64,000 nucleotides of DNA from NCBI RefSeq assembly GCF_014196845.1, contig NZ_JACIEM010000006.1, positions 372,001 to 436,000 on the forward strand, written 5' to 3'. Under the pieces are notes generated by a model, which made no database searches, was not told where the DNA came from, and worked only from the letters and a program-made list of their open reading frames with translations. Numbering within the stretch: position 1 is the stretch's first letter; each line of letters opens with the position of its first letter. Made by a program: the position numbers and the translations under genes. This DNA is from Aurantimonas endophytica (GTDB taxonomy: Bacteria > Pseudomonadota > Alphaproteobacteria > Rhizobiales > Rhizobiaceae). Below, in pieces: positions 34,976 through 44,639 of this stretch.

Positions 34976-35947
34976 TCAAGCGCGGCAGAGGCTCGTCTCA
35001 AAGGCCTCGGCTGGCGCCATCCCGGCCGTCATGCGGGCAATGGTGGAAGCCACCGGGCTGGCCTGCTCCGCCCCGCCCGGCTGTTCGGTTTCGATGACGG
35101 CAAGCAGCCTGTCCGCGCCGCGCGGCAGGGCATCGGGCACGGCCCCGAAGGCCGGGCTTCGATCCAGCCGGTAGAGCCGCATCAGCAGCCGTTGCGGACC
35201 GCGAAGCGCCGCGAAGATCAGGCTCTCCCCGTCACTGCCGCCCTGCAGGATCCGCTCCGCCGCATCGAGCATCCGCTCGGCGTCGGCTTTCACCGCCGGT
35301 CGCAGCACGCCTGCCACCGGCGGGAGGAAGAAGCGACGATCGGCCAGGAGATCGTCTGTCGCGACGTTCGCAGCCTGGATGCGAAGGCGGGGAGAAAGCA
35401 GCGCGACGCCGGCCAGCAGCCGGTCCCAGCCCGCCTCCAGCGTGGGGCGGTCGAGGCGGCCGCCCTGCGTGAGGGTCCGGGTCGCGCGATAGCTGAGGAT
35501 CAGGTCGTCGCGAAGCCGCTTCAGCAGCGTCGCGACCGCCGCGTCATATCGGGGGCCGAGCCGGGTCGGGAAACGGACGGCAAGAAGAACGGCTTCCCCG
35601 CGCTCGATCTCCAGCACCAGGCCCGCGCCATCAGGGGCCGACCCGGGTTGCAGGGCGCCGGTGGGGCCCAGCCGGAGAATCGCGCCCGCCGCGACCGTAC
35701 CGCCATCGACGCGGAAAACGGCGGCTTCCGGGGGCGAAGACACGCCGACGGCCATTCGCCGGTCGCGTGGCGTCGAGACCAATGGTGGGATCGGGTGCAC
35801 CGGCATCCGCTCGACCCGCGCCGAGGCGTGGGGGAAGAATTCTTCGATGCAACGCAGCACAAGCGGCCAGGATGACGGAAGGATGGATGCAAGAACGACG
35901 CGCTCTCGAACATAATCGAGGCGGCCAGGGAAATTAATGAGCACCAT
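34976..35947 (-). CDS. Hypothetical protein resembling the sensory half of LuxR-type regulators
   Basis: A 323-residue protein without a clear family. Its layout, with ILPSSWPLVLRCIEEFF at the N-terminus, RLRDDLILSYRATRTLTQ in the middle and then WDRLLAGVALLSPRLRIQAANVATDDLLAD, resembles the PAS-like sensory part of HTH (LuxR-type) regulators, but the C-terminal HTH is not visible before the stop at 34976. It could be a truncated regulator or a diverged protein. It is inserted between infC and rpmI on the opposite strand. The gap between its start and rpmI (35948-36285) is described under the rpmI promoter. Confidence 0.5.
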   Translation of the reverse strand: MVLINFPGRLDYVRERVVLASILPSSWPLVLRCIEEFFPHASARVERMPVHPIPPLVSTPRDRRMAVGVSSPPEAAVFRVDGGTVAAGAILRLGPTGALQPGSAPDGAGLVLEIERGEAVLLAVRFPTRLGPRYDAAVATLLKRLRDDLILSYRATRTLTQGGRLDRPTLEAGWDRLLAGVALLSPRLRIQAANVATDDLLADRRFFLPPVAGVLRPAVKADAERMLDAAERILQGGSDGESLIFAALRGPQRLLMRLYRLDRSPAFGAVPDALPRGADRLLAVIETEQPGGAEQASPVASTIARMTAGMAPAEAFETSLCRA

Positions 35948-36110
35948 TGCTTACCATTCCTATGCCCTCATCATATGATCTCACCTGATGCCGATCCTGG
36001 CAAGCTACGCGTGGCCGGAATCTCGACAATATTTGTCGCTGCAAGCACCGTCGCCGACGCGGGATGACGGATACTTGTTCACTCGGCGACGAAGTCGGTC
36101 TCGCCGGGCC

Positions 36111-36139
36111 TTGCGCCCGGGCCGTGTCCCGCCTATAAG
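36111..36139 (+). promoter_or_regulatory. Putative rpmI-rplT promoter
   Basis: TTGCGC (36111-36116) and TATAAG (36134-36139) are separated by exactly 17 bp, a good sigma70-like arrangement. Transcription would start near 36146, leaving a leader of about 140 nt before rpmI. Nothing else was recognised in the 338-bp gap 35948-36285. Confidence 0.6.
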
Positions 36140-36285
36140 CGCACCGTCGAAACGGAACCGGCCGGCAGGGCATGCCGTGGCGGTTCATAATGCTTTCGCG
36201 ACCCTTCCGACTGTATGACGGAACGAGCCGGGCCGGCCCAAGGGCAGCCCGACATGGTCGCGATCCCCACACGATGGAGAGCAAA

Positions 36286-36486
36286 ATGCCCAAGATGAAG
36301 ACCAAGGCGAGCGCCAAGAAGCGCTTCCGGATGACGGCCAGCGGCCTTGTCAAGGCAGGCCATGCCGGCAAGCGTCACGGCATGATCAAGCGTTCCAGAG
36401 ACTTCATTCGCGACGCACGCGGCACGAAGATCCTGTCGAAACCCGACGAGCGGATCGTCAAGATCTACATGCCCTACAACCGCTGA
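36286..36486 (+). CDS. rpmI: 50S ribosomal protein L35
   Basis: A 66-residue bL35, [20 protein letters not shown]..., with [23 protein letters not shown] and YMPYNR at the end. ATG 36286 was chosen at the family N-terminus; upstream in-frame codons belong to the leader. It is followed 37 bp later by rplT. Confidence 0.96.
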   Translation: MPKMKTKASAKKRFRMTASGLVKAGHAGKRHGMIKRSRDFIRDARGTKILSKPDERIVKIYMPYNR

Positions 36487-36523
36487 GCGGCGCGGGTAAC
36501 GAGCGAATTTCAGGAGCGATATC

Positions 36524-36943
36524 ATGGCACGAGTGAAACGGGGCGTAACGTCCCACGCCAAGCACAAGAAGGTGCTGAAGCAGGCGAAGGGCTTCTACGG
36601 CCGTCGCAAGAACACCATCCGCGCGGCGAAGGCCGCCGTCGACCGCTCGAAGCAGTATGCGACGCGCGATCGCCGGGTGAAGAAGCGGAATTTCCGCGCC
36701 CTCTGGATCCAGCGCATCAACGCCGCCGTCCGCGAGCATGGCCTGACCTATGGCCGGTTCATCGACGGTCTGGCCAAGGCCGGGATCGAGGTCGACCGCA
36801 AGGTGATGTCCGACATCGCCATCCACGAGCCGGAGGCGTTCGCGGTGCTGGTCGAGCAGGCCAAGGCGGCTCTCGCCTATCTGAAGGATTCCGAGTTCGA
36901 GGGCGCCTATGAGCGCGCCGTCGGCGAGAAGCGCGCGGCCTGA
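36524..36943 (+). CDS. rplT: 50S ribosomal protein L20
   Basis: A 139-residue bL20 with the family start [20 protein letters not shown], the basic long helix [26 protein letters not shown] and the [31 protein letters not shown] globular domain. It is a primary 23S rRNA-binding protein essential for early assembly. It is followed by a strong intrinsic terminator. Confidence 0.97.
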   Translation: MARVKRGVTSHAKHKKVLKQAKGFYGRRKNTIRAAKAAVDRSKQYATRDRRVKKRNFRALWIQRINAAVREHGLTYGRFIDGLAKAGIEVDRKVMSDIAIHEPEAFAVLVEQAKAALAYLKDSEFEGAYERAVGEKRAA

Positions 36944-36965
36944 CACTGTCGGCCGCTTGATCTCG

Positions 36966-37001
36966 AAGGCCCGCGCCGGCACACCGCCGCGCGGGCCTTT
37001 T
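36966..37001 (+). terminator. Intrinsic terminator after rplT
   Basis: AAGGCCCGCGC (36966-36976) pairs perfectly with GCGCGGGCCTT (36989-36999), an 11-bp stem with a 12-nt loop, running into TTTTC. It separates rpmI-rplT from pheS. Confidence 0.85.
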
Positions 37002-37079
37002 CGTGTCCGGCGCCGAAAGACGGCGCATCGGCGGGCGGCTTGCCGCAGCCGGACGACAGCATGAGCAGGGAGTGACAGG

Positions 37080-38165
37080 GTGAGCGACATCGATGCACTC
37101 GAGCAGCGGCTGACCGCCGCGATCGCCGATGCCCCGGACGAGGCGGCGCTGGAAGCGATACGCGTCGCCGCGCTCGGCAAGAAGGGCGAACTGTCCGAAC
37201 TCCTGAAGGGCCTCGGCCGGATGAGCCCGGACGAGCGGCGCGAAGCCGGCCCTGTGCTGAACGGCCTCCGGGACCGAGTCGCCGAACGGATCTCCGGCAA
37301 GCGCGAGGCGCTGGCGGACATCGCCATCGCGGCCCGGCTGGCCGCCGAGACCGTCGACGTCTCGCTCCCCGTTCGCTCCAGCCCGGCGTCGCGCGGCCGG
37401 ATCCATCCGATCAGCCAGGTCATCGACGAGATCACCGCGATCTTCGCCGACATGGGCTTTGCCATCGCCGAAGGTCCGGACATCGAGACCGACTACTACA
37501 ATTTCACCGCGCTGAATTTCCCCGAGGGTCATCCGGCGCGCGAGATGCACGACACGTTCTTCCTGAAGGCGAATGCCAGCGGCGAGCGCAAGGTGCTGCG
37601 CACCCATACCTCCCCGGTGCAGATCCGCACGATGGAGGCGCAGAAGCCGCCGATCCGCATCGTCATCCCCGGCAAGACCTACCGGCAGGATTCCGACGCC
37701 ACCCATTCGCCGATGTTCCACCAGCTCGAAGGGCTGGTCGTCGACAAGACGGCGAACGTCGCCAACATGAAGTGGGTGCTGGAGGAGTTCTGCAAGGCGT
37801 TCTTCGAGGTGCCGTCGCTGAACATGCGCTTCCGGCCTTCCTTCTTCCCCTTCACCGAGCCCTCGCTCGAGGTCGACATCCAGTGCGACCGCTCGAACCC
37901 GGGCGAGGTCCGCTTCGGCCAAGGCAGCGACTGGATGGAGATCCTCGGCTGCGGCATGGTGCATCCGAACGTGCTGCGCCATGGCGGCCTCGACCCGGAC
38001 GAGTACCAGGGCTTTGCCTGGGGCATGGGCATCGACCGCATCGCCATGCTGAAATACGGCATGCCGGACCTGCGGGCCTTCTTCGACGCCGACATCCGCT
38101 GGCTGCAGCATTACGGCTTCCGCCCGCTCGACATGCCGACACTGTTCGGGGGGTTGTCCAGCTAG
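37080..38165 (+). CDS. pheS: Phenylalanyl-tRNA synthetase alpha subunit
   Basis: A 361-residue class II synthetase alpha subunit. The N-terminal coiled coil (about 1-85) is followed by the catalytic domain with motif 2 ([15 protein letters not shown]) and motif 3 ([22 protein letters not shown]). It forms the alpha2beta2 enzyme with PheT. The start is GTG 37080 with GGGAG at 37068-37072. pheT lies 656 bp downstream, with a small membrane-protein gene in between. Confidence 0.96.
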   Translation: MSDIDALEQRLTAAIADAPDEAALEAIRVAALGKKGELSELLKGLGRMSPDERREAGPVLNGLRDRVAERISGKREALADIAIAARLAAETVDVSLPVRSSPASRGRIHPISQVIDEITAIFADMGFAIAEGPDIETDYYNFTALNFPEGHPAREMHDTFFLKANASGERKVLRTHTSPVQIRTMEAQKPPIRIVIPGKTYRQDSDATHSPMFHQLEGLVVDKTANVANMKWVLEEFCKAFFEVPSLNMRFRPSFFPFTEPSLEVDIQCDRSNPGEVRFGQGSDWMEILGCGMVHPNVLRHGGLDPDEYQGFAWGMGIDRIAMLKYGMPDLRAFFDADIRWLQHYGFRPLDMPTLFGGLSS

Positions 38166-38258
38166 ATGGCGATGGCCGAGGTCGCCGGATGACCTCGAGC
38201 CGTTGACTATGGAAGCAGGTTGCCGGCCTCTATTTAGAACCCGCAAGGATTGATCGCC

Positions 38259-38669
38259 ATGTCGCCCCGCCAGTTCGTGATCGAGATCATCGCCGTGGTC
38301 GCCGGTGCCATCATCGGCACGCTGGTCGTCGACATTCTCGGCTTCGTTTTCGCCGAGAACGCCGCCTTCACCATGCTGGCCTCGCTCGGAAGGCTGCTGG
38401 TCGCCCTCGTGACCGTCGGGCTGTTCGCCTTCTACTACCGCTCGATGCCGCCGACGCCGGCGGCGCTCGCCTCGTTCTTCACCGGCGTCGGCCTGCCGGC
38501 GGTGATCGAGAAGTTCGGCTTCGACACGGTGTTCTCCTGGGGCACGATCCTGTTCCTCTACGCGGTCTTCGCCGTCGTCGCGCTGTTCACCTACCGTTTC
38601 GTCCACGCCAACGGCACCGTGCGCAAGGTCGCAGCGGACGTCGCCGGCCGGGATGGCAGCGCCCGCTGA
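38259..38669 (+). CDS. Small hypothetical membrane protein
   Basis: A 136-residue protein with about four hydrophobic segments: FVIEIIAVVAGAIIGTLVVDILGFVF, LGRLLVALVTVGLFAFYY, then one near TGVGLPAVIEKF and one in GTILFLYAVFAVVALFTYRF. ATG 38259 has AAGGA at 38245-38249. No family was recognised. It sits between pheS and pheT, which are usually adjacent or separated by short genes. Confidence 0.65.
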   Translation: MSPRQFVIEIIAVVAGAIIGTLVVDILGFVFAENAAFTMLASLGRLLVALVTVGLFAFYYRSMPPTPAALASFFTGVGLPAVIEKFGFDTVFSWGTILFLYAVFAVVALFTYRFVHANGTVRKVAADVAGRDGSAR

Positions 38670-38821
38670 ACAAGCCTGCCGCCGCTGCCGCAATTGACGC
38701 GACTGCCTTGCCCGGCCTACGAAACGGCCGACCAAAGGCAGCGCCTCGAACGGCACGCCCCTAGCCCGAGATCGCCACGCCCCGCCGGCAGGGCGTGCCC
38801 GCCGCAACAAGATCGAGCCCG

Positions 38822-41236
38822 ATGAAATTCACGCTTTCCTGGCTGAAGAGCCATCTCGACACCGACGCCACGCTGGCCGAGATCTGCGAGCGTCTGACGA
38901 TGATCGGGCTCGAGGTGGAATCCGTCGACGATCGCGCCGTCTTCGCGCCGTTCCACATCGCGCGCGTGCTGACGGCCGAGAAGCATCCCGACGCCGACAA
39001 GCTTCGGGTGCTGACGGTCGAGGCGGGGCCGGGGGTCAACGACGGCAAGCCGGTGCAGGTGGTCTGCGGCGCGCCGAATGCCCGCGCCGGCCTCGTCGGC
39101 GTGCTGGCGCTGCCGGGCACCTACGTGCCGGGGATCGACACGACGCTGTCGGTTGGCCGCATCCGCGGCGTCGAATCGCACGGCATGATGGTCTCCGAGC
39201 GCGAGCTGCAGCTCTCCGACGCGCATGAAGGCATTATCGACCTGCCGGAAGACGCGCCGGTCGGCACACGCTTCGCCGACTATGCCGACCTCGCCGACCC
39301 GGTGATCGAGATCAACCTGACCCCCAACCGCCCGGACGCGACCGGCGTCGCCGGCATCGCGCGCGATCTCGCGGCCTCCGGCATGGGAACGCTCCTCACC
39401 AAGACTCCGGCCCGGATCGAAGGCGAAGGCGCCTGCCCCGTCGCCGTCCGCGTCGAGAGCCCGACCTGCACCGGCTTCGCCCTGCGGCGCGTTTCGGGCG
39501 TAGCCAACGGCGCGTCGCCGGCCTGGATGCAGAAGCGGCTGCGCGCCATCGGCCTTCGCCCGATCAACGCGCTTGTCGACATCACCAACTACGTGACCTT
39601 CGACCGTGGCCGCCCGCTGCATGTCTTCGATGCCGCCAAGGTCGCGGGCGACCTCGTCGTGCGCGGCGCCAAGGCCGATGAAGAGGTGCTGGCGCTGGAC
39701 GGGCGGACCTACACGCTCGCCGAGGGCATGTGCGTCATCGCCGACGACAACGGCGTCGAGTCGATCGCCGGCATCATGGGCGGCGAGCATTCCGGCTGCG
39801 ACGACACGACAACGGACGTGCTGATCGAATCGGCCCTCTGGGAGCCGCTCGACATCGCCCGCACCGGCCGCGCGCTCGGCATCGTCACCGACGCGCGCTA
39901 CCGCTTCGAGCGCGGCGTCGACCCGGCCTTCATGGAGCCGGGCCTCGATCTGGCGACCGCCCTGGTGCTGGAGCTCTGCGGCGGCACGCCGTCGGAGCGT
40001 CTTGTCGTGGCCGAACGGCCGGCCGAGGCGCGGCCGATCACGCTGCCCTTCACCGAGGTCGAGCGCCTGACCGGTCTCGCCGTCGAGACCGACCGCCAGG
40101 TGGAGATCCTGACCCGCCTCGGCTTCGCCGTCGCGCCGGAAGACGGCGCCGCCGCGGTCACCCCGCCGAGCTGGCGCCCGGACATCGACGGCAAGGCTGA
40201 TCTGGTGGAAGAGGTGATGCGCCTCGTCGGCGTCGACCGGATCGCGCCGCAGCCGCTGCCGGCGGCGGCGACCGTCAACGGCCGCATCCTGACGCCGCCG
40301 CAGATCCGCGACCGCGCCGCGCGCCGGGCGCTGGCCGCTCGCGGCATGGTCGAGACGGTCTCCTACAGCTTCATCCCGGCCGCCCATGCCGAAGCCTTCG
40401 GCGGCGGCAGCGAGGCGCTGAAGCTGGAGAACCCGATCGCCGCCGACATGTCCGACATGCGGCCCTCGCTGCTGCCCGGCCTGATCGCCGCCGCCGGCCG
40501 CAACGCTGCCCGTGGGCAGGGCGACACGGCGCTGTTCGAGGTTGCCGGCATCTATCTGAGCGACCAGCCGGACGGGCAGAAGCGCGTCGCTGGCGGCGTT
40601 CGCCGCGGCACGGCAGGCCTTGCCGGTGCCGGCCGCGCCTGGGACGGCAGCGCCGGCTCGGTCTCGGTGTTCGACGCCAAGGCCGACGCCATCGCTGCGC
40701 TCGAAGCCGCCGGTGCGCCGGTCGACAGGCTGATGATCGAGACGCCGGCCAGCGCCTGGTATCATCCCGGCCGCTCGGGGCGGATCAAGCTCGGGCCGAA
40801 AGTGGTGCTGGCGGAGTTCGGCGAACTGCACCCGCAGACGCTGAAGCGCCTCGACGTCGCCGGCCCCGCCTGCGGCTTCGAAGTGTTCCTCGACGCCATT
40901 CCGGAGCCGAAGGCGAAGCCGACGCGCACCAAGCCGATCCTCACTTTGTCGCCCTTCCAGCCCGTGCGCCGCGACTTCGCCTTCGTCGTCGACGAGGCGG
41001 TCGCGGCGCTGAAGATCGTCCGGGCCGCCGAGGGCGCCGACAAGAAGCTGGTCGGCGAGGTCCGGGTCTTCGACGTCTTCACCGGGCCGGCGCTCGGCGA
41101 GGGCAAGAAATCCGTCGCCATCGAGGTGACGCTGAACCCGCTCGACCGCACCCTCACCGAAGAGGACCTCGACGCCGTCTCGCGCACCATCGTGGCGCAG
41201 GTCGAGAAGGCCACCGGCGGCACGCTGCGGGGCTGA
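38822..41236 (+). CDS. pheT: Phenylalanyl-tRNA synthetase beta subunit
   Basis: An 804-residue beta subunit. It begins [22 protein letters not shown] and contains the tRNA-binding (EMAP-like) domain near residues 45-150 ([15 protein letters not shown]), the B3/B4 editing domain, B5 domain, the class II-like core, and the C-terminal ferredoxin-fold anticodon-binding domain ([16 protein letters not shown]). Length is normal. The start ATG 38822 has little Shine-Dalgarno support but gives the family N-terminus. Confidence 0.96.
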   Translation: MKFTLSWLKSHLDTDATLAEICERLTMIGLEVESVDDRAVFAPFHIARVLTAEKHPDADKLRVLTVEAGPGVNDGKPVQVVCGAPNARAGLVGVLALPGTYVPGIDTTLSVGRIRGVESHGMMVSERELQLSDAHEGIIDLPEDAPVGTRFADYADLADPVIEINLTPNRPDATGVAGIARDLAASGMGTLLTKTPARIEGEGACPVAVRVESPTCTGFALRRVSGVANGASPAWMQKRLRAIGLRPINALVDITNYVTFDRGRPLHVFDAAKVAGDLVVRGAKADEEVLALDGRTYTLAEGMCVIADDNGVESIAGIMGGEHSGCDDTTTDVLIESALWEPLDIARTGRALGIVTDARYRFERGVDPAFMEPGLDLATALVLELCGGTPSERLVVAERPAEARPITLPFTEVERLTGLAVETDRQVEILTRLGFAVAPEDGAAAVTPPSWRPDIDGKADLVEEVMRLVGVDRIAPQPLPAAATVNGRILTPPQIRDRAARRALAARGMVETVSYSFIPAAHAEAFGGGSEALKLENPIAADMSDMRPSLLPGLIAAAGRNAARGQGDTALFEVAGIYLSDQPDGQKRVAGGVRRGTAGLAGAGRAWDGSAGSVSVFDAKADAIAALEAAGAPVDRLMIETPASAWYHPGRSGRIKLGPKVVLAEFGELHPQTLKRLDVAGPACGFEVFLDAIPEPKAKPTRTKPILTLSPFQPVRRDFAFVVDEAVAALKIVRAAEGADKKLVGEVRVFDVFTGPALGEGKKSVAIEVTLNPLDRTLTEEDLDAVSRTIVAQVEKATGGTLRG

Positions 41237-41297
41237 GGACGGATCGCCAGACCGTCGGCGACCTGACGCTGACGCGTAACGGCCTACCATCGAAGCG

Positions 41298-41437
41298 TCG
41301 TCATCCTCGGGACGGGGCCCGAAGATCCAGGGCGGCGGGTATCTTGGCTCATCGGCCGAAGACCGGGTTGCAAGGGCCTCCCGAAGCCCGCCGAGCACGG
41401 GACGCTGGATCCTCGGGACGGGGCCCGATAATGACGA
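41298..41437. repeat. REP/BIME-like pair of palindromic units
   Basis: Unit 1 (41298-41330) and unit 2 (41405-41437) are each 33 bp. Both contain the same 20-bp core ATCCTCGGGACGGGGCCCGA (41303-41322 and 41409-41428), and each core holds a TCGGG/CCCGA palindrome. The outer parts (TCGTCAT at the left end, ATGACGA at the right end) are inverted, so the two units form a symmetrical pair around about 75 bp. The pattern is that of repetitive extragenic palindromes arranged as a mosaic element. Confidence 0.6.
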
Positions 41438-41531
41438 GCCGCGGGGGAGCGCGAGGGCATGTCGTTGCCCCGCCTCTCGGCCGGCATGCTCATGGCGCGT
41501 CGGGCCTTCTTCCCCATCAGCCTCCCACCCG

Positions 41532-42164
41532 TCACTCCCTCTGCGCCAGCCAGACCTTGTGGATCGCGGCGTGGGGCTCGTCGAAATCGCTGGCGAGCAC
41601 CGACAGGCCGTTTGCGCCCAGCAGCTCGCGATAGCCGGCATCGCTGAAGCTCGCATAGGCGAACGGCGTGCCGAACATCGTGTCGTCGATCGTCGAATGG
41701 CCGGGCCCGCTGGTGAACAGCAGCAGCCCGCCCGGCCGCAGCCAGGCGGCAAAATGCCGGATCATCCGCGCCTGTTCGTCATGCGACAGATGGAAGAAGC
41801 TGTCCCAGGCGATGATGGCGGCGAATTTCTCCGCGGGCTCATAGGCCAGCATGTCGCACCGGATGGTGGCCACGCCCGGATAACGCCGGCGAAAATGCTT
41901 GAGCATGCCGGCCGATCCGTCGAGCGCCGTGATCGACATCCCCGCGTCGACCAGCGATGCGAGGCCGACATGGCCGGTCCCGCAACCGCAGTCGAGCAGA
42001 TGATCGCCGGGCGCCAGGCGCTCGGCGAGCCCCGAGAAATAGGCGAGCTCCCAAGGTTTCACCTTGCGGGCGGCCTCGAAGGCGTCGGCGATGATGTCGT
42101 AGCCGGCGACGGCGGGGTGCCGCAGGTCGAAACCGCGGTCGGAGGGCATGGCGCGCGCCATCAT
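41532..42164 (-). CDS. Class I SAM-dependent methyltransferase
   Basis: A 210-residue Rossmann methyltransferase. Motif I is LLDCGCGTGHVGLASLVDAG, followed by ITALDGSAGM and later AWLRPGGLLLFTSGPG. The substrate is unknown. ATG 42164 overlaps the comM stop (ATGA), so it is translationally coupled to comM. Confidence 0.88.
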   Translation of the reverse strand: MMARAMPSDRGFDLRHPAVAGYDIIADAFEAARKVKPWELAYFSGLAERLAPGDHLLDCGCGTGHVGLASLVDAGMSITALDGSAGMLKHFRRRYPGVATIRCDMLAYEPAEKFAAIIAWDSFFHLSHDEQARMIRHFAAWLRPGGLLLFTSGPGHSTIDDTMFGTPFAYASFSDAGYRELLGANGLSVLASDFDEPHAAIHKVWLAQRE

Positions 42165-43692
42165 GCGGCCGCGGACAGCCGTTCGCCGGCCATGCGGTAG
42201 GAGATCGCCTCGGCGAGGTGGATGCGCCGGACCGGCCCGTCACCGTCGAGATCGGCAAGCGTGCGGGCGACCTTGAGGATGCGGTGGTAGGCGCGGGCGG
42301 AGAACTTCATCTGCTCGGCAGCCTCGCGCAGCAGCCGCAGCCCTTCGGCATCGGGCTCGGCCACCGTCTCCACAAGCGCCGCGGCGCAATGGGCATTGAG
42401 CGTTTCCGCGGGCAGGCCGAGGTTGCGATAGCGCTCGGCCTGGACGTCGCGCGCCGCCGCGACCCGAGCGGCAACCGTCTCCGACGTCTCCGCCGGCTGC
42501 GGGCGGATCATGTCCGCCGCAGTCACCGCCGGGACGTCGACCCTGAGGTCGATCCGGTCGAGCAGCGGCCCGGAGATCCTTGCCTGATAGTCGGCGGCGC
42601 AGCGCGGGCCGCGGGCGCAGCTGCGCCCCGGCTCGCCCGCCATGCCGCAGCGACAGGGGTTCATCGCTGCGACGAGCTGGAACTTGGCAGGATAGGTGAC
42701 CCGGTGGTTGGCGCGGGCGATGACGCTCTCGCCGCTCTCCAGCGGCTGGCGGAGCGAATCGAGCGCCACTGGCGAGAATTCCGGCAGCTCGTCGAGGAAC
42801 AGGACGCCGCGATGCGCCAGCGACACCTCGCCCGGCCGGGCCCTGAGGCCGCCGCCGACCATCGCCGCCATCGAGGCCGAATGATGCGGCGCGCGGAACG
42901 GCCGCCGGTCCGACAATTTGCCGCCCGACAGCTCGCCGGCGATCGAGGCGACCATCGACACTTCCAGCAGTTCCCGGGGCGCCAGCGCTGGCAAGACCGA
43001 GGGCAGGCGCTGCGCCAGCATCGACTTGCCGGAGCCGGGCGGCCCGACCATCAGGAGGTTGTGGCCGCCCGCCGCGGCGATCTCCAGCGCCCGCTTGGCG
43101 ACGGTCTGGCCCTTGATCTCGGCGAGGTCCGGCAGGTTGGCGGGCGCGGCGCGGATCGACGGCTCGGGGCGGGCGATCAGCTGCGTGCCGCGGAAATGAT
43201 TGGCGATCTGGATCAGGCTGCGGGCCGCGACGATGTCCATGTCGCCGCTCGCCCAGGCCGCCTCGGCGCCGCATTCGGCAGGGCAGATCAGCCCGAGCCC
43301 GAGCGCGTTGGCGCCGATCGCGGCCGGCAGGACGCCGGCCACCGCCGTGGTCATGCCGTCGAGCGAGAGCTCGCCCAGGACGAGATAGCCGGTCAGCGCA
43401 TCGGAGGGGATCGCGCCCAGGGCGGCCATCAGGCCGAGCGCGATGGGCAGGTCGTAGTGGCTGCCTTCCTTCGGCAGGTCCGCCGGCGCCAGATTGACCG
43501 TCACCTTCTTCGGCGGCATCGACAGGCCCGAGGCGTGCAGGGCCGCCTGCACCCGTTCCCGGCTCTCGGCGACCGCCTTGTCGGGAAGGCCGACGATCTG
43601 GATGCCCACCTTGCCGGGGGCGACCATCACCTGCACGTCCACGGGAACCGCATCGACCCCTGGAAGGCGACGGTCTTGATGCGCGAGACCAT
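42161..43692 (-). CDS. comM: ComM/YifB family AAA ATPase (Mg chelatase-like), apparent frameshift near the N-terminus
   Basis: The gene encodes a protein of about 510 residues with the N-terminal Lon-protease-like domain, an AAA+ ATPase (Walker A VGPPGSGKSMLAQRLP, Walker B VLFLDELPEF) and a CRCG zinc-like motif (NPCRCGMAGEPG). The family start MVSRIKTVAFQG is encoded from ATG 43692, but after CAG GG the frame is lost in a run of four C (43657-43660, G on the coding strand); one missing base restores VDAVPVDVQV and the rest of the protein. The intact frame alone runs 42161-43642 and would need an internal GTG. ComM is a hexameric helicase that promotes branch migration during natural transformation. 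An SOS box lies upstream. Confidence 0.88.
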
Positions 43693-43778
43693 GCCGACAC
43701 TCCCCTGTCGTCCGCTGCTTGATGGCAGCACACTCTCCAACGTGCCCCTAGGTAAGCACGATCGGCAGAATGAAACAA

Positions 43779-43793
43779 GAACGGGAGCGGAAC
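43779..43793 (-). promoter_or_regulatory. LexA (SOS) box upstream of comM
   Basis: GAAC (43779-43782), seven bases, GAAC (43790-43793): on the minus strand this reads GTTC-N7-GTTC, the alphaproteobacterial LexA consensus. It lies 87 bp upstream of the comM start. comM is among the genes reported in alphaproteobacterial LexA regulons (from memory). Confidence 0.6.
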
Positions 43794-43888
43794 AAATCCA
43801 CGACGAATCGGCGGATTCGATTCGGCGTGACCAGACATGAAGAATTCTTGAACAGGCTACCGGCCGGTCGCGGAGCGCCCCACGAGAA

Positions 43889-43916
43889 ACGGCGCGGGCG
43901 TTGCCGCCCGCGCCGT
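43889..43916 (-). terminator. Hairpin terminator after the SH3 protein gene
   Basis: ACGGCGCGGGC (43889-43899) pairs perfectly with GCCCGCGCCGT (43906-43916), an 11-bp stem with a 6-nt loop, 22 bp after the stop codon of the minus-strand SH3 gene, with TTCT following. Confidence 0.65.
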
Positions 43917-43938
43917 CGATCCTCACGATGCGACGAAA

Positions 43939-44526
43939 TCAGTCGACGCGGTAGAGCGGGACGACCGGCTCGGCCCGGGCCGGGCCGCGAGTGTCACGGC
44001 GATCGTCGCGCCGGTCCTCGCGGAAGTCGCGGCGGTCCTCACGGCGCTCCTCGCGGAAATCCCGGCGGTCGTCGCGGCGATCTTCGCGGAAGTCGCGACG
44101 GTCATGACGGCGCTCGGCCCGGCGCGGGCCGCGATCGTCGTAGCGGTCGCGATCGCGGTAGAAGGAGCGGCCGCGATAATGGTTGTCCCAGTAGCTGCCG
44201 ACCGAGAAGCTGATCACCGGCGCCCGGATGCGCTCGACATAGCGCGGGCCGGTGTAGCGGCGCTCGCCGGCGTCGGCGAGATAGTTCGACGACATCCAGC
44301 CGCGCTGTCCGCCATAGCCGACGTCGCACCAGGAGCGCGTGTCGAGGCAGCCGAAGACGCGGACGCGCTCGCCGGCGCCCACCACGTTGACGGCCGGATA
44401 GGCGGTCGACGGTCCGGCGCGAAGATTGACGTCGGTGACGGCGATGGCGCGCGACTGCGCCTGCGCCTCTGCCGAGACAGTGAATGCGCCCGCCAGAGCC
44501 AGCGCGGCAAAGAGCATCTTTTTCAT
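43939..44526 (-). CDS. Exported SH3-domain protein with Asp/Arg-rich repeat
   Basis: A 195-residue protein with a signal peptide (MKKMLFAALALAGAFTVSAEAQA), a bacterial SH3b domain at about residues 27-85 (TDVNLRAGPSTAYPAVNVV ... WCDVGYGGQRGWMSSNYL), a tyrosine-rich linker and then a 38-residue charged region of near-perfect 11-residue repeats (DRRDFREDRRD). SH3b domains bind peptidoglycan or metal in other proteins. The repeat is presumably disordered or helical and highly charged. It is a single-gene unit with its own terminator. Confidence 0.8.
   Translation of the reverse strand: MKKMLFAALALAGAFTVSAEAQAQSRAIAVTDVNLRAGPSTAYPAVNVVGAGERVRVFGCLDTRSWCDVGYGGQRGWMSSNYLADAGERRYTGPRYVERIRAPVISFSVGSYWDNHYRGRSFYRDRDRYDDRGPRRAERRHDRRDFREDRRDDRRDFREERREDRRDFREDRRDDRRDTRGPARAEPVVPLYRVD
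43990..44103 (-). repeat. In-frame 33-bp tandem repeat inside the SH3 gene
   Basis: Three and a half copies of a 33-bp unit encode DRRDFREDRRD, DRRDFREERRE, DRRDFREDRRD and DRRDT (residues 142-179). The length is a multiple of three, so copy-number change keeps the frame and would only change the length of the charged tail. Confidence 0.8.
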
Positions 44527-44639
44527 GTGTGCTTTCCTCGGAATGATCCGAAACCCGTCCGGTTTCTGAAGGCACTAAGCCATACGTAACCCGTACGGTT
44601 CCGGAACGAGGCTGTTAGCTGGGGTTCAGCTTCGCGCCC

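Noticed and set aside
43985-44105. Possible CRISPR-like array
   Set aside because: Repeats are contiguous 33-bp in-frame units with no spacers, inside a coding sequence.
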